Shown in pieces: positions 6,618 through 15,343 of a DNA stretch of 41,687 nucleotides. The DNA is taken from positions 1 to 41,687 of the forward strand of contig DATHAP010000023.1 in assembly GCA_035489715.1 (NCBI GenBank), written 5' to 3'. How positions within the stretch are numbered: position 1 is the first letter of the stretch; every line of letters starts with the position of its first letter. This DNA comes from Actinomycetes bacterium. GTDB taxonomy: Bacteria > Actinomycetota > Actinomycetes > JACCUZ01. The notes under the pieces were generated by a model. It was not told the origin of the DNA, made no database searches, and saw only the letters and a list, made by a program, of their open reading frames with translations. The position numbers and the translations under genes were made by a program.

Positions 6618-7424
6618 ATGGCCGGTCCGCAGGGCGGAGCAGTGCGTCGGCCCTACCGGTTCCTGCTGTCCAGGCGGTGGGTCGGCCTCCTCGTCGTGGC
6701 CCTCCTGGTGGCACTGGGTTGCGTTCTGCTCGGCCGGTGGCAGCTGGACCGGCTGGGGCAGCGCCACGAGCGCAACGACCTGCTCCGCCGCAACCTGACC
6801 AGCGCGCCGGTGGCGCCCGCCGAGCTGCTGTCGGTGGGCCGGGAACCGCGCGACGGCGACCAGTTCGCCCGGATCCGTGCGACCGGTCGCTACGACGAGG
6901 ACCGGCGGCTGCTGGTCCGGACCCGCCCGTTCCAGGGGCAGGTCGGCTACTACGTGCTGACCCCGTTCGTGACCGACGCCGGCCCGGCGCTGCTCGCGGT
7001 GCGCGGCTGGGTGCCCGGTGGCCCGACGGCCGAGTCGCTGCCGGACGTACCGCCGCCGCCGTCCGGCGAGGTGACGGTCACGGCCCGGATCAGGCAGAGC
7101 GAGCCGCCCTCCACCACCGGAACACCGCCCGAGGGCCAGGTGACCCGGATCGACGTCCCGGCCATCGCGAAGACGCTGCCCTACCCGGTCTACGGAGGCT
7201 ACGGGGAAGTGACCGCCGAGCAACCGCGCCTGCGCGACCGCCCGGAGCGGCTGCCCGCTCCGGAGCCGAGCGAGGGCCCGCACCTGGCCTACGCCTTCCA
7301 GTGGTTCCTGTTCGCCCTGCTCGCGCTCGGCGGCTACGTCCTGCTCGCCCGGCGCGAGGAGGCCGACCTGACCGCCGGAACGACGCGCGAACAGCCCCTG
7401 ACGCGGGTACGGGTGCGCCCGTGA
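6618..7424 (+). CDS. SURF1 family cytochrome oxidase biogenesis protein
   Basis: The 268-aa protein has the SURF1 layout: a first membrane span near residues 16-36 (VGLLVVALLVALGCVLLGRWQ), a large extracytoplasmic domain, and a second span near residues 226-242 (YAFQWFLFALLALGGYVLL). Signature pieces are GRWQLDRL after the first span, RPFQGQVGYYVLTPF, and AYAFQWF at the end. SURF1 proteins assist heme a insertion into the aa3-type oxidase, which fits the heme A genes ctaA and ctaB further along. ATG 6618 was chosen over the adjacent in-frame GTG 6615 because TACGGT at 6604-6609 lies 8 nt upstream. Its stop overlaps the GTG of the GH15 gene. Confidence 0.85.
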   Translation: MAGPQGGAVRRPYRFLLSRRWVGLLVVALLVALGCVLLGRWQLDRLGQRHERNDLLRRNLTSAPVAPAELLSVGREPRDGDQFARIRATGRYDEDRRLLVRTRPFQGQVGYYVLTPFVTDAGPALLAVRGWVPGGPTAESLPDVPPPPSGEVTVTARIRQSEPPSTTGTPPEGQVTRIDVPAIAKTLPYPVYGGYGEVTAEQPRLRDRPERLPAPEPSEGPHLAYAFQWFLFALLALGGYVLLARREEADLTAGTTREQPLTRVRVRP

Positions 7425-9256
7425 CGCTGCGCATCGAGGACTACGCCCTCATCTCCGACCGCCTCGCGGCCGGCCTGGTCGGTCGCGACGGGTCGATCGA
7501 CTGGCTGTGCTTCCCGCGATTCGACTCCGACGCGGTCTTCGCCAACCTCGTCGGCACCGAGGAGAACGGCCACTGGCGGGTCGCGCCGCGCGACGGCGGG
7601 CCGGCCACCCGCCGCTCCTACCGCGGCGACACGATGATCCTCGAGTCCGAGTGGGACGGTCCCGACGGGTCGGTGCGGGTCATCGACTTCATGCCGGAGC
7701 GCGGCGAGGCACCCGACGTGGTGCGCATCGTCGAGGGCATCGCCGGCTCGGTGCGGATGCGCAGCGAGCTGCGGCTGCGGCCGGGCTACGGCGACGTCGT
7801 GCCGTGGGTGCGCCACCTCGACGGCATGATCGCCGCGGTCGCCGGCCCCGACTCGGTCTGGCTGGCGTCGGACGTCGCCCACCACGGCCGAGACTTCGCG
7901 TCGTTCGCCGACTTCACCGTGGAGGCCGGCCAGCGCGTCTCGTTCGTCCTCACCTGGAACCCGTCGTACGTCCACCGGCCCAACCCGGTCGACCCGCTTG
8001 CCGCGCTGGAGGACACCGAGCGGTTCTGGACCGACTGGGCGGCGCAGTGCCGGTACGAGGGCCGCTACCGCGAGGCGGTCGTCCGCTCGCTGCTCACGCT
8101 CAAAGCGCTCACCTACGCCCCGACCGGCGGGATCGTCGCCGCCGCGACGACCTCCCTGCCCGAGCAGCTGGGCGGCGTGCGCAACTGGGACTACCGCTTC
8201 TGCTGGCTGCGCGACGCGACGTTCACCCTGCAGGCCCTGGTCAAGACCGGCTACGCGGACGAGGCCGTCGCCTGGCGCGAGTGGCTGCTGCGGGCCATCG
8301 CCGGCGCGCCCGGCCGGCTGCAGATCCTGTACGGCGTGGCCGGTGAGCGCCGGGTGCCTGAGCAGGTGCTGCCGTGGCTGGCCGGCTACGAGGCGTCGGC
8401 GCCGGTCCGGGTCGGCAACGACGCGGCCGGGCAGCGCCAGCTGGACGTCTACGGCGAGGTCATGGACACGCTGTGGCTGGCCCGGACGTACGGCCTGGAC
8501 CCCAACGAGGACGCCTGGCGCATGCAGCGGGGCCTGATGACCTGGCTCGAGAGCGGGTGGCGCGACCCCGACGAGGGGCTGTGGGAGGTGCGCGGTCCGC
8601 GTCAGCACTTCACCCACTCCAAGGTGCTCGCCTGGGTGGCCGCCGACCGCGCGGTGCGGACCGTCGAGAGCTCCGGCCTGGAGGGTCCGGTCGACCGGTG
8701 GCGGGCGCTGCGCGAGGAGATCCACGCCGACGTCTGCGCCAAGGGCTTCGACACCGACCGCGGCACCTTCACCCAGTACTACGGCTCCCGCGGCCTGGAC
8801 GCCGCGACGCTGCTCATCCCCCAGGTCGGCTTCCTGCCCGCTGACGACGAGCGCGTGCGCGGCACCGTGCGGGCCGTCCAGCGCGAGCTCTGCACCGACG
8901 GTGGGCTGATCCGTCGGTACGACGTCGACGCCGACGGCGCGGACACCGGCGCGGCCGCCGGGTCGGTCGACGGCCTGCCCGGCGACGAGGGTGCCTTCCT
9001 GGCGTGCTCGTTCTGGCTGGCCGACGCGCTGGCCCTGGACGGCCGGATCGACGAGGGACGCGCGCTGTTCGAGCGGCTCCTCGACCTGCGCAACGACGTC
9101 GGCCTGCTCGCCGAGGAGTACGACGTCGAGGCCGGCCGCCAGCTCGGCAACGTGCCGCAGGCCTACAGCCACCTCGCGCTGGTCAACTCGGCGCTGAACC
9201 TGGAGGACGTGCCCGCCCCGGGCCGCGAAGCACCTGCCGAGCAGCGCGCCGACTGA
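7421..9256 (+). CDS. Glycoside hydrolase family 15 (trehalase/glucoamylase-like)
   Basis: This 611-aa protein has the bacterial GH15 layout: an N-terminal beta-sandwich beginning with IEDYALISD and DGSIDWLCFPRFDS, then an (alpha/alpha)6 barrel. Barrel markers are NWDYRFCWLRDATFTLQAL, the first catalytic region around APVRVGNDAAGQRQLDVYGE, and the second, GDEGAFLACSFWL, which carries the presumed catalytic Glu. Mycobacterial and streptomycete homologues are alpha,alpha-trehalases, others glucoamylases, so trehalose breakdown in the cytosol is the likeliest role. No signal peptide is visible. GTG at 7421 overlaps the SURF1 stop by 4 nt (GTGA), implying coupled translation. Its last 74 nt overlap the end of the convergent GNAT gene. 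Confidence 0.9.
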   Translation: MTLRIEDYALISDRLAAGLVGRDGSIDWLCFPRFDSDAVFANLVGTEENGHWRVAPRDGGPATRRSYRGDTMILESEWDGPDGSVRVIDFMPERGEAPDVVRIVEGIAGSVRMRSELRLRPGYGDVVPWVRHLDGMIAAVAGPDSVWLASDVAHHGRDFASFADFTVEAGQRVSFVLTWNPSYVHRPNPVDPLAALEDTERFWTDWAAQCRYEGRYREAVVRSLLTLKALTYAPTGGIVAAATTSLPEQLGGVRNWDYRFCWLRDATFTLQALVKTGYADEAVAWREWLLRAIAGAPGRLQILYGVAGERRVPEQVLPWLAGYEASAPVRVGNDAAGQRQLDVYGEVMDTLWLARTYGLDPNEDAWRMQRGLMTWLESGWRDPDEGLWEVRGPRQHFTHSKVLAWVAADRAVRTVESSGLEGPVDRWRALREEIHADVCAKGFDTDRGTFTQYYGSRGLDAATLLIPQVGFLPADDERVRGTVRAVQRELCTDGGLIRRYDVDADGADTGAAAGSVDGLPGDEGAFLACSFWLADALALDGRIDEGRALFERLLDLRNDVGLLAEEYDVEAGRQLGNVPQAYSHLALVNSALNLEDVPAPGREAPAEQRAD

Positions 9257-9866
9257 GCTCGGGCACCGGGCGGCCCAGCCAGTCGACACCCGGGTCCTGC
9301 CGGACCGGCACGAAGCCGCCGCGGTTCCAGAACCGGAGCCCGCGCGCGTTGGTGGGGCTGACCCCGACGTGCACACCGGGCGCGCCCTGCACACCCAGTG
9401 CCCCGAGGGCCTCGGTCAGCAGGGCCCGGCCGATGCCACGGCCCTCCGCCACCGGCAGCAGGTTGAGGTGCAGGTGCGCCGGGTGGCCGGCGACCACGTC
9501 GTCGGGCGAGCGCGGCGGGTGGTGCACGAGGTGGCGGAGCCGCTGGTCGAGAGTCCAGCCCCGCGGGTCCGTCTCGTCGAGCTGCGGGGCGACGTACCGC
9601 CGCCTCAGCCGCGGCCACCACCCCGCCTCGCACGCCGCCTCGTAACGGCGGGTGTCCGGCGTTCCGATGACGTAGCCCACGACGGCGCCGCCCTCGACCG
9701 CCACCCAGCAGGTCGCCGGCTCGAGCGCGAGGTAGGGGCCGACCCAGACGTCACCCATCAGCTCGGCGGAGACCTGGCCGGAGGCGTCGCCACCGTCGTC
9801 ACCGGTGCGAAGGCAGATGTCGTAGACCGCCGCGCGGTCGCTGAGGTCGTACGTCCGGACGAGCAT
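9183..9866 (-). CDS. GNAT family N-acetyltransferase
   Basis: The 227-aa protein is a GNAT acyltransferase. It begins VRTYDLSDRAAVYDICLRTGDDG. The acetyl-CoA pyrophosphate loop is LNLLPVAEGRGIGRALL (the Q/R-x2-G-x-G/A motif), and the final beta-bulge strand is VHVGVSPTNARGLRFWNRGGFVPV. This form, with NLLP before the loop, resembles GNATs related to the acetyltransferase-like domain of O-GlcNAcases. The substrate is unknown. The tail after the GNAT fold is Arg/Pro-rich and overlaps the GH15 3' end. The ATG overlaps the stop of the LD-carboxypeptidase gene by 1 nt (TGATG), so the two are co-transcribed. Confidence 0.85.
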   Translation of the reverse strand: MLVRTYDLSDRAAVYDICLRTGDDGGDASGQVSAELMGDVWVGPYLALEPATCWVAVEGGAVVGYVIGTPDTRRYEAACEAGWWPRLRRRYVAPQLDETDPRGWTLDQRLRHLVHHPPRSPDDVVAGHPAHLHLNLLPVAEGRGIGRALLTEALGALGVQGAPGVHVGVSPTNARGLRFWNRGGFVPVRQDPGVDWLGRPVPELSRRAARQVLRGPGRARPPGSAPS

Positions 9867-10786
9867 CAGCGCAGGGCCGGCACCAGCGTGGTGAGCGTCC
9901 CGGCGGCAGCGTCGAGCTCGGCCTCGACGCCGAGCGGCACCGTCAGCTGCGGGATGCCGTGCCCGAAGGGCAGTCCGGACATCAGCGGGACGCCGAGGCC
10001 GGCCAGCCGCTCGGCGACGGTGTCGACCGCCCCGTCGCCGCAGTCGACCCACGAGCCGAGCACGACACCGGCCACCCCGTCGAACCAGCCGGTGCGCAGC
10101 AGCTGGGTGAGCAGGGAGTCGAGGCGGTAGGCGGGCTCGGCGACGTCCTCGAGCACCGCGATGCCGCCGGAGCCCGGCCGGGACTCCGCGGTGCCGACGG
10201 TGTTGGCCAGCAACGCCAGGGTGCCGCCGACGGTCAGGCCGGTGGCCCGCCCCGCGACGTGGCAAACCGTCGAGCCCGGCCACGCCAGCTGGCGCACCGC
10301 GTCGGGCTCGAAGAGTGTTCGCCGGAGGTGCTCGACGCTCACCGGGTCCGGGTGCTCACCGCCGAACACCGCCGCCGCCGGCATCGGGCCGAAGAGCCCG
10401 ACCAGCCCCAGGTGGTGGGCCACCGCCTCATGCAGGACGGTCACGTCGCTGAAGCCGACCAGCACCTTCGGGCCGGCCGCGGCCATCGCCGCCCAGTCCA
10501 GTCGGTCGACCAGCCGGGCCGCGCCGCTGCCCCCGCGGGCGCACAGCACCGCCGCCGTCGAGGGGTCGCACCAGGCCGACTGCAGGTCGGCCGCGCGCTC
10601 GGCATCGGTGCCCGCGTGGTGCCGGGTCCTGGCCAGCGCGTGCTCGCCGACGACCACCTCGAGGCCCCACGACCGCAGCAGCTCGCAGCCGCGCTCCAGC
10701 CGGTCCCGCGCGACGTGGCCGCTCGGCGCGACCACGGCGACCCGGTCGCCCGGACGCAGCCGTCGCGGCCGGGTCAGCGATTGCAC
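9866..10786 (-). CDS. Peptidase S66 (LD-carboxypeptidase / MccF family)
   Basis: S66 peptidases cleave the L-Lys/mDAP-D-Ala bond of murein tetrapeptides during cell-wall recycling; the related MccF forms detoxify microcin C. The Ser-Glu-His triad can be placed: Ser113 in VGFSDVTVLHEA, Glu213 in VLEDVAEPAYRLDSLL, and His276 in GLPFGHG. The oxyanion loop is CARGGSGAARL. At 306 aa it is the usual length, and it lacks a signal peptide, so it is cytosolic. Start is GTG at 10786 with TAGGGT (10798-10793, minus strand) 6 nt before it, a leaderless layout. That -10 overlaps the divergent SDR promoter. It heads the operon with the GNAT gene. Confidence 0.9.
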   Translation of the reverse strand: MQSLTRPRRLRPGDRVAVVAPSGHVARDRLERGCELLRSWGLEVVVGEHALARTRHHAGTDAERAADLQSAWCDPSTAAVLCARGGSGAARLVDRLDWAAMAAAGPKVLVGFSDVTVLHEAVAHHLGLVGLFGPMPAAAVFGGEHPDPVSVEHLRRTLFEPDAVRQLAWPGSTVCHVAGRATGLTVGGTLALLANTVGTAESRPGSGGIAVLEDVAEPAYRLDSLLTQLLRTGWFDGVAGVVLGSWVDCGDGAVDTVAERLAGLGVPLMSGLPFGHGIPQLTVPLGVEAELDAAAGTLTTLVPALR

Positions 10787-10806
10787 CGCAGCACCCTATG
10801 GGCAGG

Positions 10807-11580
10807 ATGTCCGTCATGGATCTCGGACTGCGCGACCACGTGTACGTCGTCACCGGAGGCAGTCGGGGCCTGGGGCTGGCCAGCGCACAGGCGCTGGTCG
10901 CTGACGGGGCCCGGGTCGTCCTCTGCTCCCGCGAAGAGAAGCGGCTGACCGCGGCGGCTGCCGAGCTCGGCGGGCCGGACCACGCGTTGGCCGTGCCCGG
11001 CGACATGGCCGACGCGGGTCTCGGCGCCCGGCTGGCCGGCGCCGCGGTGGGTCGCTTCGGTCGTCTCGACGGCGCCCTGGTCAGCGTCGGAGGCCCGCCC
11101 GGCGGACCGGCGCTCGAACTGACCGACGAGGTGTGGCGCAGCTCGTTCGAGTCGGTGTTCCTGGGCACGGTGCGCATCGTGCGCGCGGTCGCCTCCGCGA
11201 TCGGCCACGAGGGCGGCGCGATCGCCTTCGTCCTGTCCCTGTCGGTGAAGCAGCCGATCGACGGGCTCGCGTCGTCCAACGGGCTGCGCCCCGGGCTCGG
11301 CATGCTCGCCAAGACCATGGCCGACGAGCTCGGCCCGCGGAACATCCGGGTGCTCTCGCTGCTCCCCGGCCGGCTGGACACCGACCGCGTCCGCGAGCTG
11401 GACCAGGCGAGCGGGCGGCCCAAGAAACAGCGCGAAGAGTTCGAGCGGCGGATCCCGCTCGGGCGCTACGGCGAGGCGGCCGAGTTCGGCCGGGTGGCTG
11501 CCTTCGCCCTGTCACCGGCCGCGTCGTACCTCAACGGCGCCGCGATCCCGGTCGACGGCGGTCTTTCCCGCGCGCTCTGA
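10807..11580 (+). CDS. Atypical short-chain dehydrogenase/reductase
   Basis: The 257-aa protein (from ATG 10807) has the SDR Rossmann motif TGGSRGLG, which binds NAD(P), and ends in the usual GAAIPVDGG. The catalytic Y-x3-K is missing: at that place the sequence is SSNGLRPGLGMLAKT, giving Ser for Tyr and Arg for Lys. This substitution is typical of a known atypical, BKR-like branch of SDRs, whose reaction is unclear. Many members are labelled 3-oxoacyl-ACP reductase, which should not be assumed here. In-frame ATGs at 10798, 10807 and 10816 are all possible starts. The gene is divergent from the LD-carboxypeptidase with only about 20 nt between the starts. Confidence 0.85.
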   Translation: MSVMDLGLRDHVYVVTGGSRGLGLASAQALVADGARVVLCSREEKRLTAAAAELGGPDHALAVPGDMADAGLGARLAGAAVGRFGRLDGALVSVGGPPGGPALELTDEVWRSSFESVFLGTVRIVRAVASAIGHEGGAIAFVLSLSVKQPIDGLASSNGLRPGLGMLAKTMADELGPRNIRVLSLLPGRLDTDRVRELDQASGRPKKQREEFERRIPLGRYGEAAEFGRVAAFALSPAASYLNGAAIPVDGGLSRAL

Positions 11581-11604
11581 CGACTCCTGGCTACCGTCGG
11601 GAGA

Positions 11605-12531
11605 GTGAACGTCTGGGAGCCCGAGCGTGTGGTCGGCGAGGAACTGGCGCGTGTCCTGCTGCGGGAGCAGTTCCCTGACCTCGCGCTGGAAAGCGTCGAA
11701 CCGTTGGGAGTCGGCTGGGACGTCACGGTCTACCTGGTCGACGGCACCTGGGCGGTCCGCTTCCCCCGCCGCGAGGTCGCCGTGCCGACCCTGCTGCGCG
11801 AGATCGCGCTGCTGCCCGCGCTGGCCCCGCAGCTCCCGCTGCCGGTGCCGGTCCCCCAGCTCGTCGGGCGGCCGACCGACGAGTTCCCGTGGACCTTCTG
11901 GGGCGCGCCGTTCCTTTCCGGCCGTGAGCTGGCCGAGGCCGGCCTGCCCGACGACGCGCGCGAGCGGCTGGCCCGCGAGATCGGTGGCTTCCTGCGCGTC
12001 CTGCACGACCCGGCGCTGGCCGGTGAGCTCGGAGCCGACCTGCTGACGGACCCCATGCGTCGGGCGATCCCGAGCACCCGCGGCCCGATGACACGGGACT
12101 TCCTCGACCTGCTGGCGAGCCGCGGCACCTGGGTGGCCGGCTCGGCGGTGGACCGCGCCGTCGACGACATCGTGGCGGCCGCCGACCCGCTGGGGCCGCC
12201 GACCGGCGAGCCGGTGCTCGTCCAGGGCGACCTGCACCTGCGGCACCTACTAATCGCTCCTGACGGCACCGCGGCCGGCGTCATCGACTGGGGCGACTCG
12301 TGCCTCGCCGACCCGGCGCTCGACCTGTCCCTCGCCTACGCCGCGTTCAGCGGGTCGGTGCGGGACGCGTTCTTCGAGGCGTACGGCGCCCGGCCGGACC
12401 GGCCGCGCGAGCTGCGGGCCCGGGTCCTCGCGCTGTGCCTGTGCGCGGCCCTCGCGGACTACGCGGACCAGAACGGCATGCCCGACCTGCTCACCGAGTC
12501 GCTGGCCGGTGTGGCGCGCGCGACGACGTGA
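11605..12531 (+). CDS. Aminoglycoside phosphotransferase-fold kinase
   Basis: This 308-aa protein has the APH/choline kinase fold. The N-lobe carries GVGWDVTVYLVDGTWAVRFPRR, where the Lys of kinases is replaced by Arg. The catalytic loop is VQGDLHLRHLLI, a variant of HGDLHPGN with the catalytic Asp kept but His for the metal-binding Asn. VIDWGDSCLADPALDL is the DFG-equivalent. Family members phosphorylate small molecules such as aminoglycosides, choline, homoserine or fructosamines; the substrate here is unknown and drug resistance should not be inferred. Start is GTG at 11605 with TACCGT (11592-11597) 7 nt upstream, again leaderless. It stands alone after the SDR gene. Confidence 0.85.
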   Translation: MNVWEPERVVGEELARVLLREQFPDLALESVEPLGVGWDVTVYLVDGTWAVRFPRREVAVPTLLREIALLPALAPQLPLPVPVPQLVGRPTDEFPWTFWGAPFLSGRELAEAGLPDDARERLAREIGGFLRVLHDPALAGELGADLLTDPMRRAIPSTRGPMTRDFLDLLASRGTWVAGSAVDRAVDDIVAAADPLGPPTGEPVLVQGDLHLRHLLIAPDGTAAGVIDWGDSCLADPALDLSLAYAAFSGSVRDAFFEAYGARPDRPRELRARVLALCLCAALADYADQNGMPDLLTESLAGVARATT

Positions 12532-12840
12532 CGCATCTGCGCGAGGTGCGATCCCGGCGCACAAGGCGGTCCGGGGAGGCAACCTGCGCCGGCTTCTAAG
12601 GACGAACCGGCACCTCGAGTTGTTGCGGTGATCGCTCGGGGTCGCCGGTGACCCGATCTCGGCCGCTACGGCACCAGAAGTGCTGCTCCCGCCGGACGCC
12701 TTTCCGCGGAACGTCCGAACGTCAGAAGGGCACTACTGTAGTGCGCCATCGCGGCAGATGAGCGCGGACTTTCACGAGATGTCGTCCACGGCGGTTTGGT
12801 GGTGCCGGACGCGCGGTGTGGTCGTCCAGCTCGCCAAGAG
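12532..12840. other. Gene-poor stretch before the aldo/keto reductase remnant
   Basis: No coding region can be supported here on either strand. A small hairpin, GTGCG/CGCAC around ATCCCGG, lies just after the phosphotransferase stop and may be part of its terminator. A perfect palindrome lies at 12730-12744. The stretch may be the eroded front part of the aldo/keto reductase gene whose last codons follow. Confidence 0.4.
12730..12744. promoter_or_regulatory. Operator-like palindrome
   Basis: GCACTACTGTAGTGC is a perfect inverted repeat with 7-bp arms around a single central T. Its CTAC/GTAG core resembles operators of BlaI/CopY-type repressors, though this is a weak likeness and no such regulator gene is in the window. 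No gene starts directly after it, so the site may be left over from a lost promoter. Confidence 0.3.
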
Positions 12841-12993
12841 ATCGAGGGCACCCGTCGCGTCGCCCGAGTCGAGGAGAACACGGCCGCGGACGGCGTAGAG
12901 CTCACCACCGGCCAGCTCGACCGACTCAACAGGCTCACCCCGGCCGCCGGTGAACGCCACGACGAAGCGAACATGGCATCGATCGACGGCTGA
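12841..12993 (+). pseudogene. Aldo/keto reductase C-terminal remnant
   Basis: The frame from 12841 to the TGA at 12991-12993 reads IEGTRRVARVEEN, then ELTTGQLDRLNRL, then GERHDEANMASIDG. This matches the end of aldo/keto reductases: the NADP 2'-phosphate-binding loop P-x-P-G-T-x2-x3-L-E-E-N, the next helix, and the usual D-R-Y-x-E-x-x-M-x2-x-D ending. About 50 residues remain of a protein that is normally near 300-330 aa. The catalytic Asp, Tyr, Lys and His are absent and upstream DNA shows no barrel sequence. It is a remnant of a lost NADPH-dependent oxidoreductase gene. Confidence 0.6.
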
Positions 12994-13025
12994 TGGCCCG
13001 GGCGGGCCGGGCCGCTAACGGCTTG

Positions 13026-14075
13026 TCAGGTCAGCCGCTCGGCGCGGTCCAGGAGCACCCCGGCCACCGACCCGAAGGATGCGAAGCGCGCGTTGGTCGT
13101 GCTGCCCGCCCGGTAGCGGGCCCAGATCTGCTGGACGATCACGGCCAGCCGGAACAGCCCGAAGACCTCGTAGAAGGTCCAGTCGTCCACCGGCAGGCCG
13201 GTCCGGTCGAGGTAACGCGCCACCACCTGCTCGCGCGTCGGCATGCCGGGCAGGTCGCTCACCTGCGAGGCGAGCGCGCGGAACGCCGGGTCGTCGGCCG
13301 CGCCGACCCAGTAGGCCAGGGCCGAGCCGAGGTCCATCAGCGGGTCGCCGACCGTGGCCATCTCCCAGTCGAGGACCCCGGTGACCCGGGGTGACACAGG
13401 CATGTCGAGGACGAGGTTGTCCATCTTCCAGTCCCCGTGCAGGAGGCGCGCGGCCACGTCGGCCGGCTGCCGGCTGTCCAGCCAGGCCATCACGACCTCC
13501 CCGTCCGGCACGTCGTCGGTCCGCGCGTCGCGGAAGCGGCTCGACCACCCGGATACCTGGCGCCGGACGTAGCCGGGGCCTCGGCCCAGGTCCGCCAGCC
13601 CGGCCGCCTCGACGTCGACGGAGTGCAGGTCGGCCAGAGTGTCGAAGAGCCTCTCGCCCAGCGTCCTCGCGTCGTCGCGGTCCAGGAGCAGCCCTTCGGG
13701 CAGCGGCCGTCCGAGGATCACGCCGTGCAGCCGCTCCATGACGTAGAACTCGCTGCCGATCAGCGACTCGTCCTGGCAGAACCCGTAGATGCGTGGGACG
13801 ACGGGGAAGACCGGGCGGATCCGCTCCTGGACCCGCACCTCGCGGCCCATGTCGTGGGCGGAGGCAGCCTTCCGGCCGCGCGGCGGCCGGCGCAGGACGA
13901 GGTCGCGGTCGCCGTACGCCAGCAGGTAGGTGAGGTTGCTCGCTCCCCCCGCGAACTGCCGGACCTGCGGCAGCGGCTGCCCGGCCAGCTCCGGCGACTC
14001 ACGCTGCAGCCAGCCGTGCACCGCCGCGACGTCGAACGCGTCCTCGGCGCGGACGTCGCGGACCTCGACGGTCAC
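13026..14075 (-). CDS. APH-family phosphotransferase paired with acyl-CoA dehydrogenase (ACAD10/11 N-domain-like)
   Basis: This 349-aa protein has the APH fold: [26 protein letters not shown] in the N-lobe, catalytic loop [14 protein letters not shown] (Asp and Asn intact) and [18 protein letters not shown] as metal-binding Asp. It matches the kinase domain that is fused to acyl-CoA dehydrogenase in vertebrate ACAD10/ACAD11 and resembles LvaA of levulinate catabolism. In those systems the kinase phosphorylates a 4-hydroxyacyl-CoA so that it can be converted and oxidised. Its GTG overlaps the stop of the acyl-CoA dehydrogenase gene by 4 nt (GTGA), so the two are translated together. A 4-hydroxy-acid role is inferred from this pairing, not shown. 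Confidence 0.88.
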   Translation of the reverse strand: MTVEVRDVRAEDAFDVAAVHGWLQRESPELAGQPLPQVRQFAGGASNLTYLLAYGDRDLVLRRPPRGRKAASAHDMGREVRVQERIRPVFPVVPRIYGFCQDESLIGSEFYVMERLHGVILGRPLPEGLLLDRDDARTLGERLFDTLADLHSVDVEAAGLADLGRGPGYVRRQVSGWSSRFRDARTDDVPDGEVVMAWLDSRQPADVAARLLHGDWKMDNLVLDMPVSPRVTGVLDWEMATVGDPLMDLGSALAYWVGAADDPAFRALASQVSDLPGMPTREQVVARYLDRTGLPVDDWTFYEVFGLFRLAVIVQQIWARYRAGSTTNARFASFGSVAGVLLDRAERLT

Positions 14076-15310
14076 CCGGCCGACGACCTCTCGGCGGCGC
14101 GCTCACGCAGCTCGAGGCGCGCGATGTCGCGCAGGTGCACCTCGTCGGGGCCGTCGGCGATGCGCAAGGTGCGCAGGCCGGCCCACATCGAGGCGAGCGG
14201 GGTGTCGGGACTCACCCCGGCGCCGCCGAAGGTCTGGATCGCCCGGTCCACGACCGCGAGCGCCACCCGGGGGGCGACGACCTTGATCGCCGCGATCTCC
14301 TTGCGGGCCCCCTTGGCCCCAGCCGTGTCGATCATCCACGCCGCCCTGAGGGTGAGCAGCCGGGCCTGCTCGATCTCGACCCGCGACGTGGCGATCCACT
14401 CCTGGACGACACCCTGGTGGGCCAGCGGCCGGCCGAAGGCCTCCCGCTCGGTGGCCCGGTCGACCATCAGCCGCAGCGCACGCTCGGCCATGCCCAGGGC
14501 GCGCATGCAGTGGTGGATCCGGCCCGGGCCGAGTCGGGCCTGGGCGACGGCGAAGCCGCCGCCCTCCTCGCCGAGCAGGTTCGACACCGGGACCCGCACG
14601 TCGGTAAAGGTCATCTCCGCATGACCGTGCTGGTCGGCGTAGCCGAAGACGTCGACGTTGCGCACGACCTCGACGCCGGGACTGTCCATCGGCACCAGCA
14701 CCATCGACTGCTGGCGGTGGGCCTCCGCCGCCGGGTCGGTCTTGCCCATGACCACCAGCACCCGGCACCGCTCGTCGAGCGCCCCCGTGGTCCACCACTT
14801 GCGGCCGTTGACGACGTACTCGTCCCCGTCGCGGTCGATCGAGGTGCGGATGTTGCGCGCGTCGCTGGAGGCCACGTCCGGCTCGGTCATCGCGAAGGCC
14901 GACCGGATCTCGCCCGCCAGCAGCGGCGCCAGCCAGCGCTCCTTCTGCTCGGCGGTGCCGAAGAGGTGCAGGATCTCCATGTTGCCGGTGTCCGGCGCGG
15001 CGCAGTTGGTCGCCTCCGGGGCCAGCTCGGGAGACCAGCCGGTGAGCTCGGCGAGCGGCGCGTAGTCCAGGACGCCGAGCCCGTGCGCCGGGTCGTCGGC
15101 GTCAGGCAGGAACAGGTTCCACAGCCCACGACGCCGTGCCTCGGCCTTGAGCTCCTCCACCACGGGCGGCAACCCGTGCGGGCGCCCGGCGGCGACCAGC
15201 TCGGCCCGCTGGGCCGCGTAGACCGGCTCGGCCGGGAGGACGTGCTCGTCCATGAACGCCTGCAGGCGGTCGAGGTAGTGCTGCCCGCGCTCGCTGCGCC
15301 CGAAGTCCAT
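14072..15310 (-). CDS. Acyl-CoA dehydrogenase, ACAD10/11-like
   Basis: The 412-aa flavoprotein belongs to the acyl-CoA dehydrogenases and resembles the dehydrogenase half of ACAD10/11. Visible markers are [13 protein letters not shown] (FAD and substrate contact), GRKWWTTGA, and the C-terminal [15 protein letters not shown] followed by [16 protein letters not shown]. In this branch Asp of DGPDEVH stands where medium-chain dehydrogenases have the catalytic Glu of YEGT. Substrates in related proteins are branched, long or phosphorylated 4-hydroxyacyl-CoAs. Start is ATG at 15310; no ribosome binding site is evident, and CAGGAT 6 nt upstream might be a -10. The phosphotransferase gene follows with a 4-nt overlap. 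Confidence 0.9.
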   Translation of the reverse strand: MDFGRSERGQHYLDRLQAFMDEHVLPAEPVYAAQRAELVAAGRPHGLPPVVEELKAEARRRGLWNLFLPDADDPAHGLGVLDYAPLAELTGWSPELAPEATNCAAPDTGNMEILHLFGTAEQKERWLAPLLAGEIRSAFAMTEPDVASSDARNIRTSIDRDGDEYVVNGRKWWTTGALDERCRVLVVMGKTDPAAEAHRQQSMVLVPMDSPGVEVVRNVDVFGYADQHGHAEMTFTDVRVPVSNLLGEEGGGFAVAQARLGPGRIHHCMRALGMAERALRLMVDRATEREAFGRPLAHQGVVQEWIATSRVEIEQARLLTLRAAWMIDTAGAKGARKEIAAIKVVAPRVALAVVDRAIQTFGGAGVSPDTPLASMWAGLRTLRIADGPDEVHLRDIARLELRERAAERSSAG

Positions 15311-15343
15311 GCCGCCATCCTGCCGGGGGCACGGCCGGTCCCC

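Noticed and set aside
12541-12562. Stem-loop resembling a tRNA T-arm (GTGCG ATCCCGG CGCAC)
   Set aside because: The loop is not TTCRANN and there is no acceptor or anticodon arm around it, so it is not a tRNA.
12772-12960. 62-codon minus-strand ORF in the gene-poor stretch
   Set aside because: It is antisense to the recognisable aldo/keto reductase tail and shows no family or start signal of its own.
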